Source: Colidextribacter sp. OB.20 (GTDB lineage: Bacteria > Bacillota > Clostridia > Oscillospirales > Oscillospiraceae). From it: DNA of 46,168 nt. Below the pieces are notes generated by a model. That model was not told the DNA's origin. It was given only the letters and a program-made list of their open reading frames with translations, and ran no database searches. Below, in pieces: positions 22,400 to 31,041 of the stretch. The position numbers and the translations under genes are program-made. The first letter of the stretch is position 1; every line of letters starts with the position of its first letter. The stretch spans positions 1 through 46,168 of the forward strand of contig NZ_QWKG01000032.1 in assembly GCF_009911595.1 (NCBI RefSeq), read 5' to 3'.

Positions 22400-23575
22400 C
22401 TATGTCCGTTGCTTCAGCCAAAACAGAGCCGACTCTACATATAAACTTGCGGCGATAGTCAGACATCTCTCGTCGATATCGAAGCCCGGGGTGTGATGGG
22501 CCAGCCGGGAGCCGGGGACGGCCTCGCTGCCGCTGCCCACAAAGGCGTAGACCCCGGGGACCACGGCCATGATCTCCGCCATGTCGTCCCCGCCCAGGGA
22601 CAGCTCCTTGACCACCAGGTTCCCCCTGCCCACCACCTTCTCCACCAGGGGGGCGGTCTCAGCGTACACCCGGGCGTCGTTGATGAGGGCCCGGGTAAAG
22701 GACTCGGTCTCGATCTCAGCGGTGGTGTTGTACAGGGCGGCCACTCCCCGGGCGGTATCGGCGATCTTGCCGTTTATCATGGCCCGGGTCTCCTGGGAGA
22801 AGCAGCGCACCGTGCCCTCGATCACCGCCTCCCGGGCCACGATATTGTACCCCTCCCCGGACCGGAGCACCCCCACGCCGATGAGGGCGGGGTCGGTGGG
22901 ACTCTTCAGCCGGCCCACCAGGCCCTGGAGGGCGGTGACAATCTGGGCGGCGGCGTAGAGGGCATCCGCCCCCAGCTCCGGGGTGGAGACGTGGGCGCTC
23001 CTGCCGTGTATCCGGATGGTAAAGTGGTCCACCGAGGCGTTCTCCGCCCCCAGATTCATGGCAACCTGCCCCACCGGCAGGTTGGACTGCATGTGGACAC
23101 CGAAGGAGCGGTCCGCCCCCTCCAAGGCCCCGTCCTGAAGAAAGAGGACGGCCCCCTTGCCATACTCCTCCCCGGGCTGGAAAACGAAGCCAATCTCTCC
23201 GGAGAGGCTGTCCTCCAGCTTTTTCAGCGCCCGGGCCGCCCCCAGGAGGGCGGCGGTGTGGGCGTCGTGGCCGCAGGCGTGCATCACCCCGGGGCACTGG
23301 GAGGCGTAGAGGACGGCCTTCTCGTCCTGGATGGGCAGGGCGTCGGTGTCCGCCCGGAGGACCACCCTTCTGCCCGGCCCCTTCCGCCCCTTGAGGACCC
23401 CCAGCACCCCGGTCTCCCCCACCCGGCGGGTGGGGATGCCCAGGGCGCTCAGCTCCTCCTCAATTCTGGCGGCGGTGTTGTACTCCTTCATGCTCAGCTC
23501 CGGGTGGCTGTGGAACCAGCGGCGCAGGGAGATGATGTAGTCCTTGTCCTGTTCAATCAGCGGATGGATGGCCAT
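22400..23575 (-). CDS. M20-family amidohydrolase (N-acyl-amino-acid hydrolase)
   Basis: 391 residues. Zinc ligands of the M20D branch are present: the Cys/His/Asp motif in VMHACGHDAHTAALLG, the Glu pair in QPGEEYGKGA, His in SFGVHMQ, and the terminal LAHHTPGFDIDE. A dimerisation insert lies at ~185-300. Such enzymes remove acyl groups from amino acids or cysteine/methionine conjugates. It follows metQ by 62 bp in the same direction as metN-metI-metQ. That suggests it processes an N-acylated sulfur amino acid brought in by the transporter, as in known Firmicute sulfur-salvage loci; the exact substrate is inferred. Confidence 0.9.
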   Translation of the reverse strand: MAIHPLIEQDKDYIISLRRWFHSHPELSMKEYNTAARIEEELSALGIPTRRVGETGVLGVLKGRKGPGRRVVLRADTDALPIQDEKAVLYASQCPGVMHACGHDAHTAALLGAARALKKLEDSLSGEIGFVFQPGEEYGKGAVLFLQDGALEGADRSFGVHMQSNLPVGQVAMNLGAENASVDHFTIRIHGRSAHVSTPELGADALYAAAQIVTALQGLVGRLKSPTDPALIGVGVLRSGEGYNIVAREAVIEGTVRCFSQETRAMINGKIADTARGVAALYNTTAEIETESFTRALINDARVYAETAPLVEKVVGRGNLVVKELSLGGDDMAEIMAVVPGVYAFVGSGSEAVPGSRLAHHTPGFDIDERCLTIAASLYVESALFWLKQRT

Positions 23576-23637
23576 ATTGATTCACCTCAAAGTTATGTTT
23601 GTTCCCGCCCTCCGAGGGGGCGGGAACTGTATCTTGC

Positions 23638-24516
23638 TTAAAATGCGGGGATGTAGGTGCCCTGATAGATGTCCCGGATGGCCTGGGCGGTCTCCTCGGA
23701 CTGGTAGGCGGCCAGCACCTTTTGATAGACCTCATTGTCTAGGTCGGCGGTGCGGCAGGCGATGATGTTGATGTAGGGGTTGTCGGAGCCGGGCTCCACC
23801 TGCTCCACGTAGATAGCCTCGTCGATGTTCAGGCCGTTGTCGATGGCGTGGGCCCCGTTGACAAAGGCGGCGGCCACGTCGGGCAGGAGGCTGGCGGTGT
23901 TGGCGGCCTCCACCTCCACAAACTCCAGCTTCAGGGGGTTGGCGGTGATGTCCTTCAGCTCGGGCATGTAGCCGGCGGCGGGGTCCACCTCCAGCACGCC
24001 GGCGGACTCCAGAATCTTAAAGCACCGGCCCTCGTTGGTGGGGTCGCTGGGGACGGCGATCTTGTCTCCCTCCTTCAGCTGGTTCACGTCGGTGATCTTA
24101 TCGGAGTACAGGGACAGGGGGGCCATGATGGTGTCGCCCAGGATGGAAACATCATAGCCCAGGTCGTCGATCTCCTTCTGGAGGTAAGCCTTGTGCTGGA
24201 AGGCGTTCAGGTCGATCTCCCCGGCGTCCAGGGCGTTGTTGGGCAGCTTGTATTCGGCAAACTCCACAAGCTCCACCTTGATGTTGTCCTTGGCCAGCAG
24301 CTCGTTGACCGTGTTCCACTGCTGGTTGTTGGCCCCCACCACGCCCACCTTGACTACAGTGGGCTCAGCAGACGGGGCGGCAGAGCCGGAGCCGGGGGTG
24401 GAGCCGGACACGGGGCTGGAGCCGCCGCCGTTTCCGCTATCTTTTCCGCCGCAGGCCGTCAGGGACAGGGCCAGGGCCGCGGCCAGCGCAAGGGCAAAAA
24501 CGTTCTTCTTTTTCAT
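23638..24516 (-). CDS. metQ: Methionine ABC transporter substrate-binding lipoprotein
   Basis: 292 residues from the ATG at 24516 (AAAGGAGG upstream); a longer frame exists but the signal peptide fixes this start. MKKKNVFALALAAALAL followed by SLTAC is a lipoprotein signal with Cys as anchor. A Gly/Ser/Pro linker is followed by the NLPA-type domain (VKVGVVGANNQQWNTVNELL, ALDAGEIDLNAFQHKAYLQK, KIAVPSDPTNEGRCFKILES). It captures methionine or related sulfur compounds for MetNI. It is the third gene of the unit metN-metI-metQ-M20. Confidence 0.94.
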   Translation of the reverse strand: MKKKNVFALALAAALALSLTACGGKDSGNGGGSSPVSGSTPGSGSAAPSAEPTVVKVGVVGANNQQWNTVNELLAKDNIKVELVEFAEYKLPNNALDAGEIDLNAFQHKAYLQKEIDDLGYDVSILGDTIMAPLSLYSDKITDVNQLKEGDKIAVPSDPTNEGRCFKILESAGVLEVDPAAGYMPELKDITANPLKLEFVEVEAANTASLLPDVAAAFVNGAHAIDNGLNIDEAIYVEQVEPGSDNPYINIIACRTADLDNEVYQKVLAAYQSEETAQAIRDIYQGTYIPAF

Positions 24517-24583
24517 TTTAAGCTCCTCCTTTAATGGGGCAAATATTCCATTATCCCGGTTCAAAGGCGGGAGAACAGACGCT

Positions 24584-25264
24584 TTAATGGGTCGCTTTCT
24601 TGGCGATATAGCCGCCCACAAACTGGACGGCGCTCACTAGGACGACGATGATCAGGATGACCGTCCAGGTGATCTGGGGCAGGTTCTTGCTGTGGCCGTA
24701 CATGATGGCGAAGTTGCCCAGACCGCCCGCCCCCAGGGTCCCGGCTACGGCGGTAAAGTTGATGAGGGAGACGATGGTGATGGTCACCCCCCGGGTGATG
24801 CCGGGGACAGCCTCCCGCAGATAGACCCGCCAGATAATCTCCCAGGGGGAGGAGCCGATCGCCTCGGCCGCCTCAATGAGGCCGGCGGGCACCTCGGCCA
24901 GGGCGCTCTCGGTCTGCCGGCCCAGGAAGGGGACGGTGCCGAACACCAGGGGGATGATGGCCCCCCGCACGCCGATGGCCACGCCCACCACCAGCCGGCT
25001 CAGCCCCAGCAGTAAAATGGCCAGCAGGATAAAGGGGATGGAACGGAAGAAGTCGCAGACGCGGCCCAGGATAAAGTTCACCGGCCGGTTTTGCAGCACG
25101 CCCCCCTCTCTGGTGGTGAACAGCAGCACCCCGTAGGGGATGCCCAGCACCAGGGAGATGGCCCCAGAGATGCCCACCATCTGGATGGTCTCCCAGAAGG
25201 CCCGCCACAGCTGGTCCGACCGGGCCACTACGTCGGGGATGATCTGATTAAGCAGTTCAGCCAT
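24584..25264 (-). CDS. metI: Methionine ABC transporter permease
   Basis: 226 residues, five predicted membrane helices. The cytoplasmic EAA coupling motif is visible in LIEAAEAIGSSPWEIIWRVY, and the family stretch FFRSIPFILLAILLL is present. Its start overlaps the end of metN by eight bases, so the two are translationally coupled. Confidence 0.94.
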   Translation of the reverse strand: MAELLNQIIPDVVARSDQLWRAFWETIQMVGISGAISLVLGIPYGVLLFTTREGGVLQNRPVNFILGRVCDFFRSIPFILLAILLLGLSRLVVGVAIGVRGAIIPLVFGTVPFLGRQTESALAEVPAGLIEAAEAIGSSPWEIIWRVYLREAVPGITRGVTITIVSLINFTAVAGTLGAGGLGNFAIMYGHSKNLPQITWTVILIIVVLVSAVQFVGGYIAKKATH

Positions 25265-26291
25265 GGGAAATCACCTCCACCTGCACGTTTCGTTTGGATA
25301 AGTACTCTGCGGCGGCGGCGATTTTGTCGTGGCCGCCCCCGGCGACCACCACCAGGCCCCCCAGAGGATTGCCGTCGATGAGCTCGATGCTGCCCAGCAG
25401 GATATTCACATCCAGCTCAAACCGCCGGGAGATGTTGGAGATCAGCGCCTCAGAGGTGCTGCGCTCCAGGTAGTTCAGCCGGAATAGATAGTCCCCGGGG
25501 TTCAGCTTGATGGGCCGGGCGGGGTCGTCCAGCAGCTCCTGAATCCGGGAGAGGTGGGAGGTGCTGTCCACGAACCGGCGGGTGACCGCCTGCCGTGGGA
25601 CGGCGAACACCTGAAACACGTCCCCCTGTTCCACAATCCTGCCGCCCTCCATCACATACACCTGACTGCATATCTCCTTGATGACCTGCATCTCATGGGT
25701 GATGATCAGGATGGTGACGCCCAGGGCGCGGTTGACCTCCTTCAGAAGCCGGAGGATGGACTGGGTGGTCTCCGGGTCCAGGGCGCTGGTGGCCTCGTCG
25801 CTGAGGAGCACCTCCGGGTCGCTGGCCAGAGCCCGGGCGATGGCCACCCGCTGCTTCTGCCCCCCGGACAGCTGGGAGGGGTAGGCGTCCGCCTTGTCAG
25901 ACAGCCCCACCAGCTCCAGCAGGGGCTTTACCTTGTCCTCAATCTCTTTCTTGCTCCTTCCGCTCCCCCGAAGAGGGTAGGTCACGTTGTCGTACACCGT
26001 CCGGGAGGCGAAGAGGTTGAAGTGCTGAAAGATCATGCCGATCTTCTTCCGCTGCTCCCGCAGCTGCCGCTCGCTCAGGGCGGTGAGCTCCGCGCCCCCT
26101 ACGATTACTTTTCCCTCAGTGGGCCGCTCCAGCAGGTTGATGCACCGGGCCAGGGTGGACTTGCCCGCCCCGGAGAAGCCGATAATGCCGGCGATGGTCC
26201 CCTTTTCTATGTGGAGGCTCACGTCCTTCACCGCCTCCACCGTCTGTTTGCCTGTCTCAAAGCGCTTTGAGACATGTTCCAGTTGAATCAT
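25257..26291 (-). CDS. metN: Methionine ABC transporter ATP-binding protein
   Basis: 344 residues from the ATG at 26291, which follows AGAGGAG; the frame is open 14 codons further but without a site. Walker A is GFSGAGKST, the signature is LSGGQKQRVAIARALA and Walker B is VLLSDEATSALD. The last ~90 residues are the NIL domain that senses methionine and inhibits transport in the MetNI family. It is the first gene of the metN-metI-metQ-M20 unit. No S-box or T-box is visible in the short leader, so control is probably by the upstream LysR or Rrf2 proteins. Confidence 0.95.
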   Translation of the reverse strand: MIQLEHVSKRFETGKQTVEAVKDVSLHIEKGTIAGIIGFSGAGKSTLARCINLLERPTEGKVIVGGAELTALSERQLREQRKKIGMIFQHFNLFASRTVYDNVTYPLRGSGRSKKEIEDKVKPLLELVGLSDKADAYPSQLSGGQKQRVAIARALASDPEVLLSDEATSALDPETTQSILRLLKEVNRALGVTILIITHEMQVIKEICSQVYVMEGGRIVEQGDVFQVFAVPRQAVTRRFVDSTSHLSRIQELLDDPARPIKLNPGDYLFRLNYLERSTSEALISNISRRFELDVNILLGSIELIDGNPLGGLVVVAGGGHDKIAAAAEYLSKRNVQVEVISHG

Positions 26292-26335
26292 AACGCTCCT
26301 CTTTTCCTGTGACGTGTTCAAAGAATAGCACAAAA

Positions 26336-26372
26336 CCCGCCCCGGGTGTTAATACCCAAAAACAGGGGCGGG
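26336..26372 (-). terminator. Terminator between LysR (26386) and metN
   Basis: CCCGCCCC (26336-26343) pairs with GGGGCGGG (26365-26372), with an inner GGGT/ACCC stem. On the minus strand it is followed by TTTTG. It separates the LysR transcript from metN, whose promoter must lie in the ~45 bp that follow. Confidence 0.7.
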
Positions 26373-26385
26373 CTATAGGAAAAAG

Positions 26386-27285
26386 CTATAACAAAATGGA
26401 CTTGCGCACCTCGGACAGGTACAGCTTCCCCAGCCGGCTGAGCTGGCTGCCCCGGCGCTGAATATAGCCGATGTGCATCACGCCCCCCTCCGCCAGGGGA
26501 ACGGTGGTGAACTCCGAGCCGTTGAGGGGGCGGCAGATGATGCCCGAGCACAGGGTATAGCCGTTGAGTCCCTTCATCAGGTTGAGCACCGTGGCCCGGT
26601 CGGCCACCCGGATGAGCTGCCGGTACCGGTAGGTGCTCATCACCTCCTCCGACAGGAACAGGGAGTTCTCCTTGCCCAGCTCAAAGGCGATGCAGGGGTA
26701 GGGCTCCAGGTCGGCCATGGTCACCCGCTCCCGCCGGGCCAGAGGGTGCTCCCCCCAGAGGTAGACGCAGGTGGCGCAGTCCCGCAGGGGGTGGAACTCC
26801 AGGTTGTTCTCGTCAAAAAGCTTGGTCAGGTACTTCTCGTTGAACTCGTCCAGGTACAGGATGCCCAGCTCGCTCTTGTGGTCCCGGACGTTCTCCACGC
26901 ACTCGTAGGTCCGGGTCTCCAGGATGGAGAACTCATACTCCTCCATGCCCACCCGGCGCACCATCTCCACAAAGGCATTGATGGCGAAGGTGTAGTGCTG
27001 GGTGGAGACGGAGAACTTCTTTTTGGACCGCCCCGCCACAAAGCGGTCCTCCAGCAGGGCATACTGCTGGCACACCTGCCGGGCGTAGTTGAGGAACTCC
27101 TCCCCCTCCGCCGTGATGGTGACCCCTCGGTTGGAGCGGTGGAAGAGCTCAAAGCCTATTTCCTCCTCCAGCTCCCTCACGGCGCTGGACAGGCTTGGCT
27201 GGGAGAGATACAGGTTTTTGGCGGCCGAGTTGACAGAGCCGCTGTCCGCAATAGCAATGATATATTTCAGCTGCTGGAGCGTCAT
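26386..27285 (-). CDS. LysR-family regulator (CysB/YtlI-like position)
   Basis: 299 residues. The winged HTH is at residues 1-60 (MTLQQLKYIIAIADSGSVNS, AAKNLYLSQPSLSSAVRELE). The effector domain follows, with MFVEMVRRVGMEEYEFSIL-type regulatory strands and CIAFELGKENSLFLSEE. It is 24 bp downstream of the Rrf2 gene and co-directional, and immediately upstream of metNIQ-M20. Position and family suggest control of sulfur amino-acid uptake, responding to a cysteine precursor such as O-acetylserine. This role is inferred from context. Confidence 0.9.
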   Translation of the reverse strand: MTLQQLKYIIAIADSGSVNSAAKNLYLSQPSLSSAVRELEEEIGFELFHRSNRGVTITAEGEEFLNYARQVCQQYALLEDRFVAGRSKKKFSVSTQHYTFAINAFVEMVRRVGMEEYEFSILETRTYECVENVRDHKSELGILYLDEFNEKYLTKLFDENNLEFHPLRDCATCVYLWGEHPLARRERVTMADLEPYPCIAFELGKENSLFLSEEVMSTYRYRQLIRVADRATVLNLMKGLNGYTLCSGIICRPLNGSEFTTVPLAEGGVMHIGYIQRRGSQLSRLGKLYLSEVRKSILL

Positions 27286-27309
27286 AGTACTTCTTTCTCC
27301 TTCAAATGA

Positions 27310-27714
27310 TTATTCTCGAATGAGATCCGCCAGGGTGAACTGAGTAAGATAGTCAGATATTACCTTATCCAGTCCCTGCCAAAGAGGGAGCGTCCGGCAA
27401 TTCTTGCTCCGGGGACAGATATCCTGCCCCGGCTCCAAACAGGCAACAGGGGCCAGCGGCCCCTCCATACGCTCAATAATAGCCTTTACACCGTACTCCT
27501 CCGGTGGCCGGTTCAGCCGGTAGCCGCCGCCCTTTCCCCGTAAAGTGTCGAGCAGCCCGCCCTTTACCAGCTCTTTCACCACGATTTCCAAGTATTTCTC
27601 CGAAATTTCCTGCCTGGCGGCCACATCCCTTAACGGCACAAATCCGCTGCCCTGATGCTCCGCCACATCCGCCAAAAACCGCAGCGCATACCGGCCCTTT
27701 GTGGAAATCATCAT
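27310..27714 (-). CDS. Rrf2-family regulator (IscR/CymR-like) with three Cys
   Basis: 134 residues. The Rrf2 winged HTH is MISTKGRYALRFLADVAEHQ, with ISEKYLEIVVKELVKGGLL as the recognition region and RGKGGGYRLNRPP as the wing. A Cys triplet at residues 92, 100 and 106 (CLEPGQDICPRSKNC) has nearly the spacing of the IscR [2Fe-2S] ligands, whereas cysteine-sensing CymR proteins act through CysK. This one could therefore sense Fe-S status. It is divergent from the ECF-cysK-nifS-nifU-mnmA operon and upstream of a LysR gene, making it the likely master regulator of the locus. Confidence 0.92.
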   Translation of the reverse strand: MMISTKGRYALRFLADVAEHQGSGFVPLRDVAARQEISEKYLEIVVKELVKGGLLDTLRGKGGGYRLNRPPEEYGVKAIIERMEGPLAPVACLEPGQDICPRSKNCRTLPLWQGLDKVISDYLTQFTLADLIRE

Positions 27715-27774
27715 AAAAATCCCCCCATTTCATCCTATTATACCACAAGGTAAATAGGATTTCAAGAAACAGAA

Positions 27775-27812
27775 ATATACCTATTGACAAAGTGGGTATA
27801 TAGGAATATATT
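27775..27812 (+). promoter_or_regulatory. Promoter and candidate Rrf2 operator of the cysK-nifSU-mnmA operon
   Basis: A consensus promoter, TTGACA (27784-27789), 17 bp, TATATT (27807-27812). It is overlapped by an inverted repeat, ATATACC (27775-27781) and GGTATAT (27795-27801), which straddles the -35 box. A palindrome over a -35 element in the divergent region of an Rrf2 gene is the expected place for a repressor to act on both directions. Confidence 0.65.
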
Positions 27813-27850
27813 TACATCGGAAACGCGGGGATAAAAAGGAGGAATACACT

Positions 27851-28384
27851 GTGAAATCTGAATCTCTGCGCCAGCGTGCCCCCGTTCGCTGGCTGACCGT
27901 AACCGCTGTCTTTATGGCAATGAATATCGCCCTCAGTTCCTTTGGGATGCCGGTGCCGGGCGGACGTCTCTACTTGAACGATATTGTGATCTGTACCGCC
28001 GCGATCCTGCTGGACCCGTTGTGTGCTTTCGCGGTGGGCGGGATCGGCGCGTTCCTGGGGGATATGTTTTTCTACCCGGCCCCTATGTTTGTCTCGCTGG
28101 TCACCCACGGACTGCAGGCAGCTGTTATCTCCCTCTGCGCCCACGCTCTACCCCAAAAACGCTTCAGCGGGGCCGTACTTGGTGTAACTCTTGGAGCGAT
28201 CATCATGGTAGTGGGCTACTCCTTGGGCAGAGCCTTCCTGTACAGCACTCCTGAGTATGCAATCTTAAAACTTCCCTTCCAGATATTGCAGGCCACTGTG
28301 GGCGCTGTCTGCGGTATCGTGATTTGTTTTCCTTGCCGCATTGCAAAAATCTGGGACCGGTGGTGTCAATCCTGCTCCATCTAG
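27851..28384 (+). CDS. ECF transporter S component
   Basis: 177 residues, GTG start with AAAGGAGG upstream. It is a small membrane protein with about six hydrophobic segments: WLTVTAVFMAMNIALSSFG, IVICTAAILLDPLCAFAVGG, IGAFLGDMFFYPAPMFVSLV. The loop PVPGGRLYLNDIV resembles substrate-capture components of energy-coupling-factor importers. No EcfA or EcfT genes are nearby, so it would use shared ECF machinery. As first gene of a sulfur/Fe-S operon it may import a sulfur-containing vitamin or a thiol compound; the substrate is not determinable from sequence. Confidence 0.85.
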   Translation: MKSESLRQRAPVRWLTVTAVFMAMNIALSSFGMPVPGGRLYLNDIVICTAAILLDPLCAFAVGGIGAFLGDMFFYPAPMFVSLVTHGLQAAVISLCAHALPQKRFSGAVLGVTLGAIIMVVGYSLGRAFLYSTPEYAILKLPFQILQATVGAVCGIVICFPCRIAKIWDRWCQSCSI

Positions 28385-28418
28385 CAAAACACAAATATAA
28401 AGAAAGAAGGTCATATAT

Positions 28419-29351
28419 ATGTCCAATATCTACACATCCGCCGACCAGTTGATCGGCAAGACGCCCTTGCTGAAGCTGAGCCGCATTGAGAAGGAGGCGG
28501 GGCTGAAAGCCTGCGTCCTGGCTAAGCTGGAGTATTTCAATCCCGCCGGGTCGGTAAAAGACCGCATTGCCAAGGCGATGATCGACGAGGCGGAGGCCAG
28601 CGGCAAGCTGAAGCCCGGCTCTGTCATCATCGAGCCCACCTCCGGCAACACCGGGATCGGCCTGGCCTCCGTGGCGGCGGCCCGGGGTTACCGCATCATC
28701 ATCACCATGCCGGAGACCATGAGCGTGGAGCGCCGCCAACTGATGAAGGCCTACGGCGCGGAGCTGGTACTCACCGAAGGGGCCAAGGGGATGAAGGGGG
28801 CCATCGCCAAGGCGGAGGAGCTGGCAAAGGAGATCCCCGACAGCTTTATCCCCGGCCAGTTTGTCAACCCGGCCAATCCCGCCGCCCACCGCTCCACCAC
28901 CGGCCCGGAAATCTGGGAGGATACCGACGGAAAAGTGGACATCTTTGTGGCGGGCGTGGGTACCGGCGGCACCATCACCGGCGTGGGCCAGTATCTGAAG
29001 GAGCAAAACCCGGCGGTAAAGGTGGCGGCGGTGGAGCCCAAGGACTCCCCCGTTCTCAGCGAGGGCCGCTCCGGGTCTCACAAAATTCAGGGGATCGGCG
29101 CGGGCTTTGTCCCGGAGGTACTGGATACCGCCGTCTACGACGAGGTCATCCCCGTGTCCAACGAGGACGCCTTTGCTGCCGGGCGGCTGGTGGGCCGCAA
29201 GGAGGGTATCCTGGTGGGCATCTCCTCCGGGGCTGCGCTCCACGCGGCAATTGAGCTGGCCAAGCGGCCCGAAAACGCGGGAAAGACCATCGTGGCCCTG
29301 TTCCCGGACACCGGCGACCGCTACCTGTCCACACCGCTGTTTGAAGATTGA
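28419..29351 (+). CDS. cysK: Cysteine synthase A (O-acetylserine sulfhydrylase)
   Basis: 310 residues. It makes cysteine from O-acetylserine and sulfide. The PLP lysine is K47 in [11 protein letters not shown], the substrate loop is TSGNTG at about residue 74, and the phosphate-binding GTGGTITG and C-terminal GISSGAA motifs are intact. It lies 34 bp after the ECF gene and 60 bp before nifS. In Firmicutes CysK also partners the Rrf2 regulator CymR; here the regulator is divergent and adjacent, so the same feedback is possible. Confidence 0.97.
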   Translation: MSNIYTSADQLIGKTPLLKLSRIEKEAGLKACVLAKLEYFNPAGSVKDRIAKAMIDEAEASGKLKPGSVIIEPTSGNTGIGLASVAAARGYRIIITMPETMSVERRQLMKAYGAELVLTEGAKGMKGAIAKAEELAKEIPDSFIPGQFVNPANPAAHRSTTGPEIWEDTDGKVDIFVAGVGTGGTITGVGQYLKEQNPAVKVAAVEPKDSPVLSEGRSGSHKIQGIGAGFVPEVLDTAVYDEVIPVSNEDAFAAGRLVGRKEGILVGISSGAALHAAIELAKRPENAGKTIVALFPDTGDRYLSTPLFED

Positions 29352-29360
29352 GCATAGAAC

Positions 29361-29390
29361 GAACACGCTGGTGTCTTGACCGGCGTGTTC
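29361..29390 (+). terminator. Intercistronic hairpin between cysK and nifS
   Basis: A 12-bp stem (GAACACGCTGGT / ACCGGCGTGTTC, one G-U pair, loop GTCTTG) fills the 60-bp gap. No U-run follows, so it more likely tunes differential expression or RNA stability than ends transcription. Confidence 0.5.
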
Positions 29391-29411
29391 CTGTTCAGAA
29401 AGGATATTGCT

Positions 29412-30596
29412 ATGATCTACGCAGACAATGCGGCCACCACCCAAATGGGCGAGGCCGCAATCAACGCCATGACCGCCTGTATGCGGGACACCTGGGGCAA
29501 CCCCTCCAGCCTGTACGGGCTGGGCCAGAGAGCAAAGGAAGCCCTGGAGGACGCCCGGGAGCGGATCGCAACCTGCATTGGGGCCTCCCCCAAGGAAATC
29601 ACCTTCACCTCCGGGGGCAGCGAGGCGGACAATCAGGCCATCCGTTCCGCCGCCCTACTGGGGGCCCGGAGGGGGAAACGGCATATCATCTCCACCGCCT
29701 TTGAGCACCACGCCATCCTGCACACCCTGAAAAGGCTGGAGGACGAGGGCTTTGAGGTGGAGTTGCTCCCCGTGGGCCCGCTGGGAACCGTCACTGCCCA
29801 TCAGGTGGCGGAGGCGATTCGGGAGGACACCGCCCTGGTCACCATCATGTACGCCAACAACGAGATCGGTTCCATCCTGCCTGTTTCGGAAATCGGCGCG
29901 GTGTGCCGGGAACGGAGGGTCATCTTCCACACCGACGCGGTACAGGCGGCGGGACATCTGCCCATCGACGTAAGGGCACAGAACATCGACCTGCTGTCGC
30001 TATCCGCCCACAAGTTCCACGGCCCCAAGGGAATTGGCGTACTCTATGCCCGGCAGGGGGTACCGCTGACCAGCCTCATTGAGGGCGGGGCCCAAGAGCG
30101 GGGCAAACGGGCGGGGACGGAGAATGTCTCGGCCGTTGCGGGCATGGCGGCGGCGCTGGAAGAGTCCTGCGCCCACATGGCAGAAAACGCCGCCAAGGTC
30201 TCCGTCCTGCGAGACAGGCTCATTGCCGGCCTCTCTCAAATCCCCCACTCCGCCCTCAACGGCGACCCGGTAAACCGTCTCCCCGGCAATGTCAACTTCT
30301 GTTTTGAGGGCATTGAGGGGGAAAGTCTGCTCCTGCTGCTGGACGACCGGGGCATCTGCGCCTCCTCCGGCTCGGCCTGCACCTCCGGCTCCCTGGACCC
30401 CAGCCATGTCCTGCTGGCTATCGGGCGGCCTCATGAGGTGGCTCACGGCTCCCTGAGGCTGTCCCTGTGCGAGGAGAACACCGAGGCCGATGTGGACGCG
30501 ATTTTGAAGGCCGTCCCGGAGATCGTGGCCTATCTGCGCAATATGTCGCCGCTGTGGAAGGACAAGGTCAGCGGAAAGAAAGAATTTGTCCTGTAA
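29412..30596 (+). CDS. nifS: Cysteine desulfurase (NifS/IscS type)
   Basis: 394 residues from the ATG at 29412 (AAAGGATAT upstream), starting MIYADNAATTQ. The PLP lysine is K201 in LSAHKFHGPKG and the persulfide Cys is C323 in SGSACTSGSLDPSH, in the long active-site loop of group I desulfurases. Other landmarks are TSGGSEADN, ANNEIGSI and TENVSAVAGMA. It mobilises sulfur from cysteine for both the NifU scaffold and the tRNA thiolase MnmA encoded next. nifU starts 13 bp after its stop codon. Confidence 0.96.
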   Translation: MIYADNAATTQMGEAAINAMTACMRDTWGNPSSLYGLGQRAKEALEDARERIATCIGASPKEITFTSGGSEADNQAIRSAALLGARRGKRHIISTAFEHHAILHTLKRLEDEGFEVELLPVGPLGTVTAHQVAEAIREDTALVTIMYANNEIGSILPVSEIGAVCRERRVIFHTDAVQAAGHLPIDVRAQNIDLLSLSAHKFHGPKGIGVLYARQGVPLTSLIEGGAQERGKRAGTENVSAVAGMAAALEESCAHMAENAAKVSVLRDRLIAGLSQIPHSALNGDPVNRLPGNVNFCFEGIEGESLLLLLDDRGICASSGSACTSGSLDPSHVLLAIGRPHEVAHGSLRLSLCEENTEADVDAILKAVPEIVAYLRNMSPLWKDKVSGKKEFVL

Positions 30597-30609
30597 GGAG
30601 GAGTTTATT

Positions 30610-31041
30610 ATGGCACTCTACAGCGAAACGGTCATGGACCACTTCCGGAATCCCCGGAACGTGGGTGTGATCGAGGACGCGGACGGTGTGGGCGAGGTGG
30701 GCAACGCCCTCTGCGGGGATATTATGAAGATTTACCTCAAAATTGAGGATGGCATTGTGTCCGACGTAAAGTTTGAGACCTTCGGCTGCGGCTCCGCCAT
30801 TGCCTCCAGCTCCATGGCCACCGAGCTTATCAAGGGCAAGCCCCTCTCCGAAGCTCTTCAGCTCACCAATCAGGCGGTCACCAAGGCGCTGGACGGCCTG
30901 CCCGCCCACAAGCTCCACTGCTCCGTCCTGGCGGAGGAGGCTATCCGGGCGGCGGTGAAGGACTACTATGACAGGCAGGGGATCGCCTATGACCCGAAGG
31001 ACTTCCCTGACTGCGGCTCCTGCGAAGGCTGTCATGGGTAA
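30610..31041 (+). CDS. nifU: Fe-S cluster scaffold protein NifU/IscU
   Basis: 143 residues from the ATG at 30610, with AAGGAGGAG upstream. Three conserved ligand Cys are present: C35 (GNALCGD), C60 (FGCGSAIASSS) and C104 (KLHCSVLAEEA). It is the single-domain scaffold typical of Clostridia, with a short Cys-rich tail (FPDCGSCEGCHG) that is unusual and may bind metal. Its end overlaps the mnmA start by eight bases. Confidence 0.96.
   Translation: MALYSETVMDHFRNPRNVGVIEDADGVGEVGNALCGDIMKIYLKIEDGIVSDVKFETFGCGSAIASSSMATELIKGKPLSEALQLTNQAVTKALDGLPAHKLHCSVLAEEAIRAAVKDYYDRQGIAYDPKDFPDCGSCEGCHG

Noticed and set aside
26292-26335. SAM (S-box) riboswitch or T-box before metN
   Set aside because: The leader after the LysR terminator is under 50 bp, too short for either.
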